From Candidatus Gastranaerophilales bacterium (GTDB lineage Bacteria; Cyanobacteriota; Vampirovibrionia; Gastranaerophilales; Gastranaerophilaceae): DNA of 5,696 nt. The position numbers and the translations under genes were made by a program. Where the stretch lies: contig CALVAU010000231.1 of NCBI GenBank assembly GCA_944325615.1, positions 1-5,696 of the forward strand, given 5' to 3'. Positions within the stretch are counted from its first letter, which is position 1, and each line of letters begins with the position of its first letter. The notes below the pieces were generated by a model, which was not told the DNA's origin, ran no database searches, and saw only the letters and a list, made by a program, of their open reading frames with translations. Shown here piece after piece: positions 5,013 through 5,696 of the stretch.

Positions 5013-5696
5013 ATGGATCAATCATTTGATTTCACATCTTACAACAACATAAAAAGACTTTCGGAAGAGGAATTAACAGAATTATGGGGGGAATATTTTA
5101 GAGATAAGACCCAAAAAGCTGTTAGGGACACTCTAATCGTTCAATACATATATCTAATCAGATATGTAGTAGGACGTGTAAAAGTTAGCCTCCCTGCAAC
5201 TATATCAATTGAAGATATTGCAGGATACGGTGTTGAAGGACTTATTAACGCCATTGAAAGATATTCTCCGCAAAAAAATACGAGATTTGAAACTTATGCT
5301 CTTATAAGAATTCGCGGAGCTATTTTAGACAGAATTAGAGCCCAAGATTTTCTACCGAGAAGCGTAAGGAAAAAAATTAAAGACATAAAAAATGCTCAAG
5401 AAGAATTAAAGCAGGAACTAGGCAGAATGCCTACCACAACTGAAGTTGCAAACAAGTTGGAAATGGATCCTGATAAAGTTAATCAGCTTCTTGCAGAAGA
5501 TACAACAATGACTTCTATTTATGAAAAGAAAGGCTCAAGCGACGATAGTATGGAAATCATAGATACCATACAAGATACAAACAAACTCAATCCGCAAGAG
5601 CAAATGGAAGAAAAAAACGTCAAACAGCAACTTGAAAAAGCACTCCAAAGACTTCCTGAGCGTGAAAGAATTATAATGGTCTTGTACTATCAAGAG
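5013..5696 (+). CDS. fliA: FliA/WhiG-type sigma-70 family RNA polymerase sigma factor, partial (3' end beyond right edge)
   Basis: The frame is open for 228 codons to the window edge. Region 2 spans about 35-112, with the core-binding and -10 recognition signature ERYSPQKNTRFETYALIRIRGAILD; the following DFLPRSVRKK is characteristic of FliA/WhiG/SigB-like group 3 factors. Region 3 spans about 115-165 (ELGRMPTTTEVANKLEMDPDKV). Region 4 starts near 205 (ALQRLPERERIIMVLYYQE) and is cut before the helix-turn-helix that reads the -35 box. Full-length relatives have about 240-260 residues, so only some 20-30 residues should be missing. Such factors direct RNA polymerase to flagellar or other specialised promoters. 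No flagellar gene is visible here, so the fliA symbol is a family-level assignment and the regulon could differ. The start ATG follows AGGCGGA (5003-5009); no alternative start is better. Confidence 0.9.
   Translation, partial: MDQSFDFTSYNNIKRLSEEELTELWGEYFRDKTQKAVRDTLIVQYIYLIRYVVGRVKVSLPATISIEDIAGYGVEGLINAIERYSPQKNTRFETYALIRIRGAILDRIRAQDFLPRSVRKKIKDIKNAQEELKQELGRMPTTTEVANKLEMDPDKVNQLLAEDTTMTSIYEKKGSSDDSMEIIDTIQDTNKLNPQEQMEEKNVKQQLEKALQRLPERERIIMVLYYQE

Overview
The window is AT-rich DNA that uses the standard bacterial code (TGA serves as a stop). Its genes have Shine-Dalgarno starts and hairpin-plus-T terminators. It reads as an ordinary chromosomal stretch of a low-GC bacterium. The gene mix (an RqcP-type S4 protein, a CNNM/CorC protein, a FliA/WhiG-type sigma factor and two unrecognised lineage-type proteins) and the protein style suggest a gut or environmental Gastranaerophilales/'Melainabacteria' (non-photosynthetic relatives of Cyanobacteria). 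That assignment is an inference from general resemblance; a low-GC Firmicute is not excluded. No mobile element, CRISPR array, tRNA or rRNA was seen.

Layout. Positions 1-1012 (minus) hold the first 337 codons of a TPR-repeat protein that runs off the left edge. Upstream of it are two inverted repeats and a candidate promoter. Positions 1167-1409 (minus) encode RqcP, a small S4-domain ribosome quality-control factor. It is divergent from a secreted or membrane-tethered calcineurin-like metallophosphoesterase (1500-2312, plus), and the two candidate promoters overlap in the 90-bp gap. Next, also on plus and with its own promoter, is a CNNM/CBS/CorC_HlyC membrane protein (2394-3752). Two strong hairpin terminators (3775-3806 and 3827-3858) separate it from the convergent gene at 3880-4704 (minus). 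That gene encodes an unrecognised 274-residue Ala/Lys/Asp/Glu-rich protein with glycine-zipper hydrophobic segments at both ends and an internal repeat. A 308-bp regulatory gap with repeated TTACAG/CTGTAA elements follows. The window ends inside a FliA/WhiG-type sigma-70 factor gene (5013 to the right edge, plus).

The genes do not form one pathway. Most appear to be separately transcribed single genes: housekeeping translation rescue (RqcP), envelope and ion functions (the phosphoesterase and the CorC-like protein) and transcription control (the sigma factor). No multi-gene novel system is evident. The best candidates for new biology are the 274-residue glycine-zipper repeat protein with its regulatory region, and the uncharacterised TPR protein with its structured leader.
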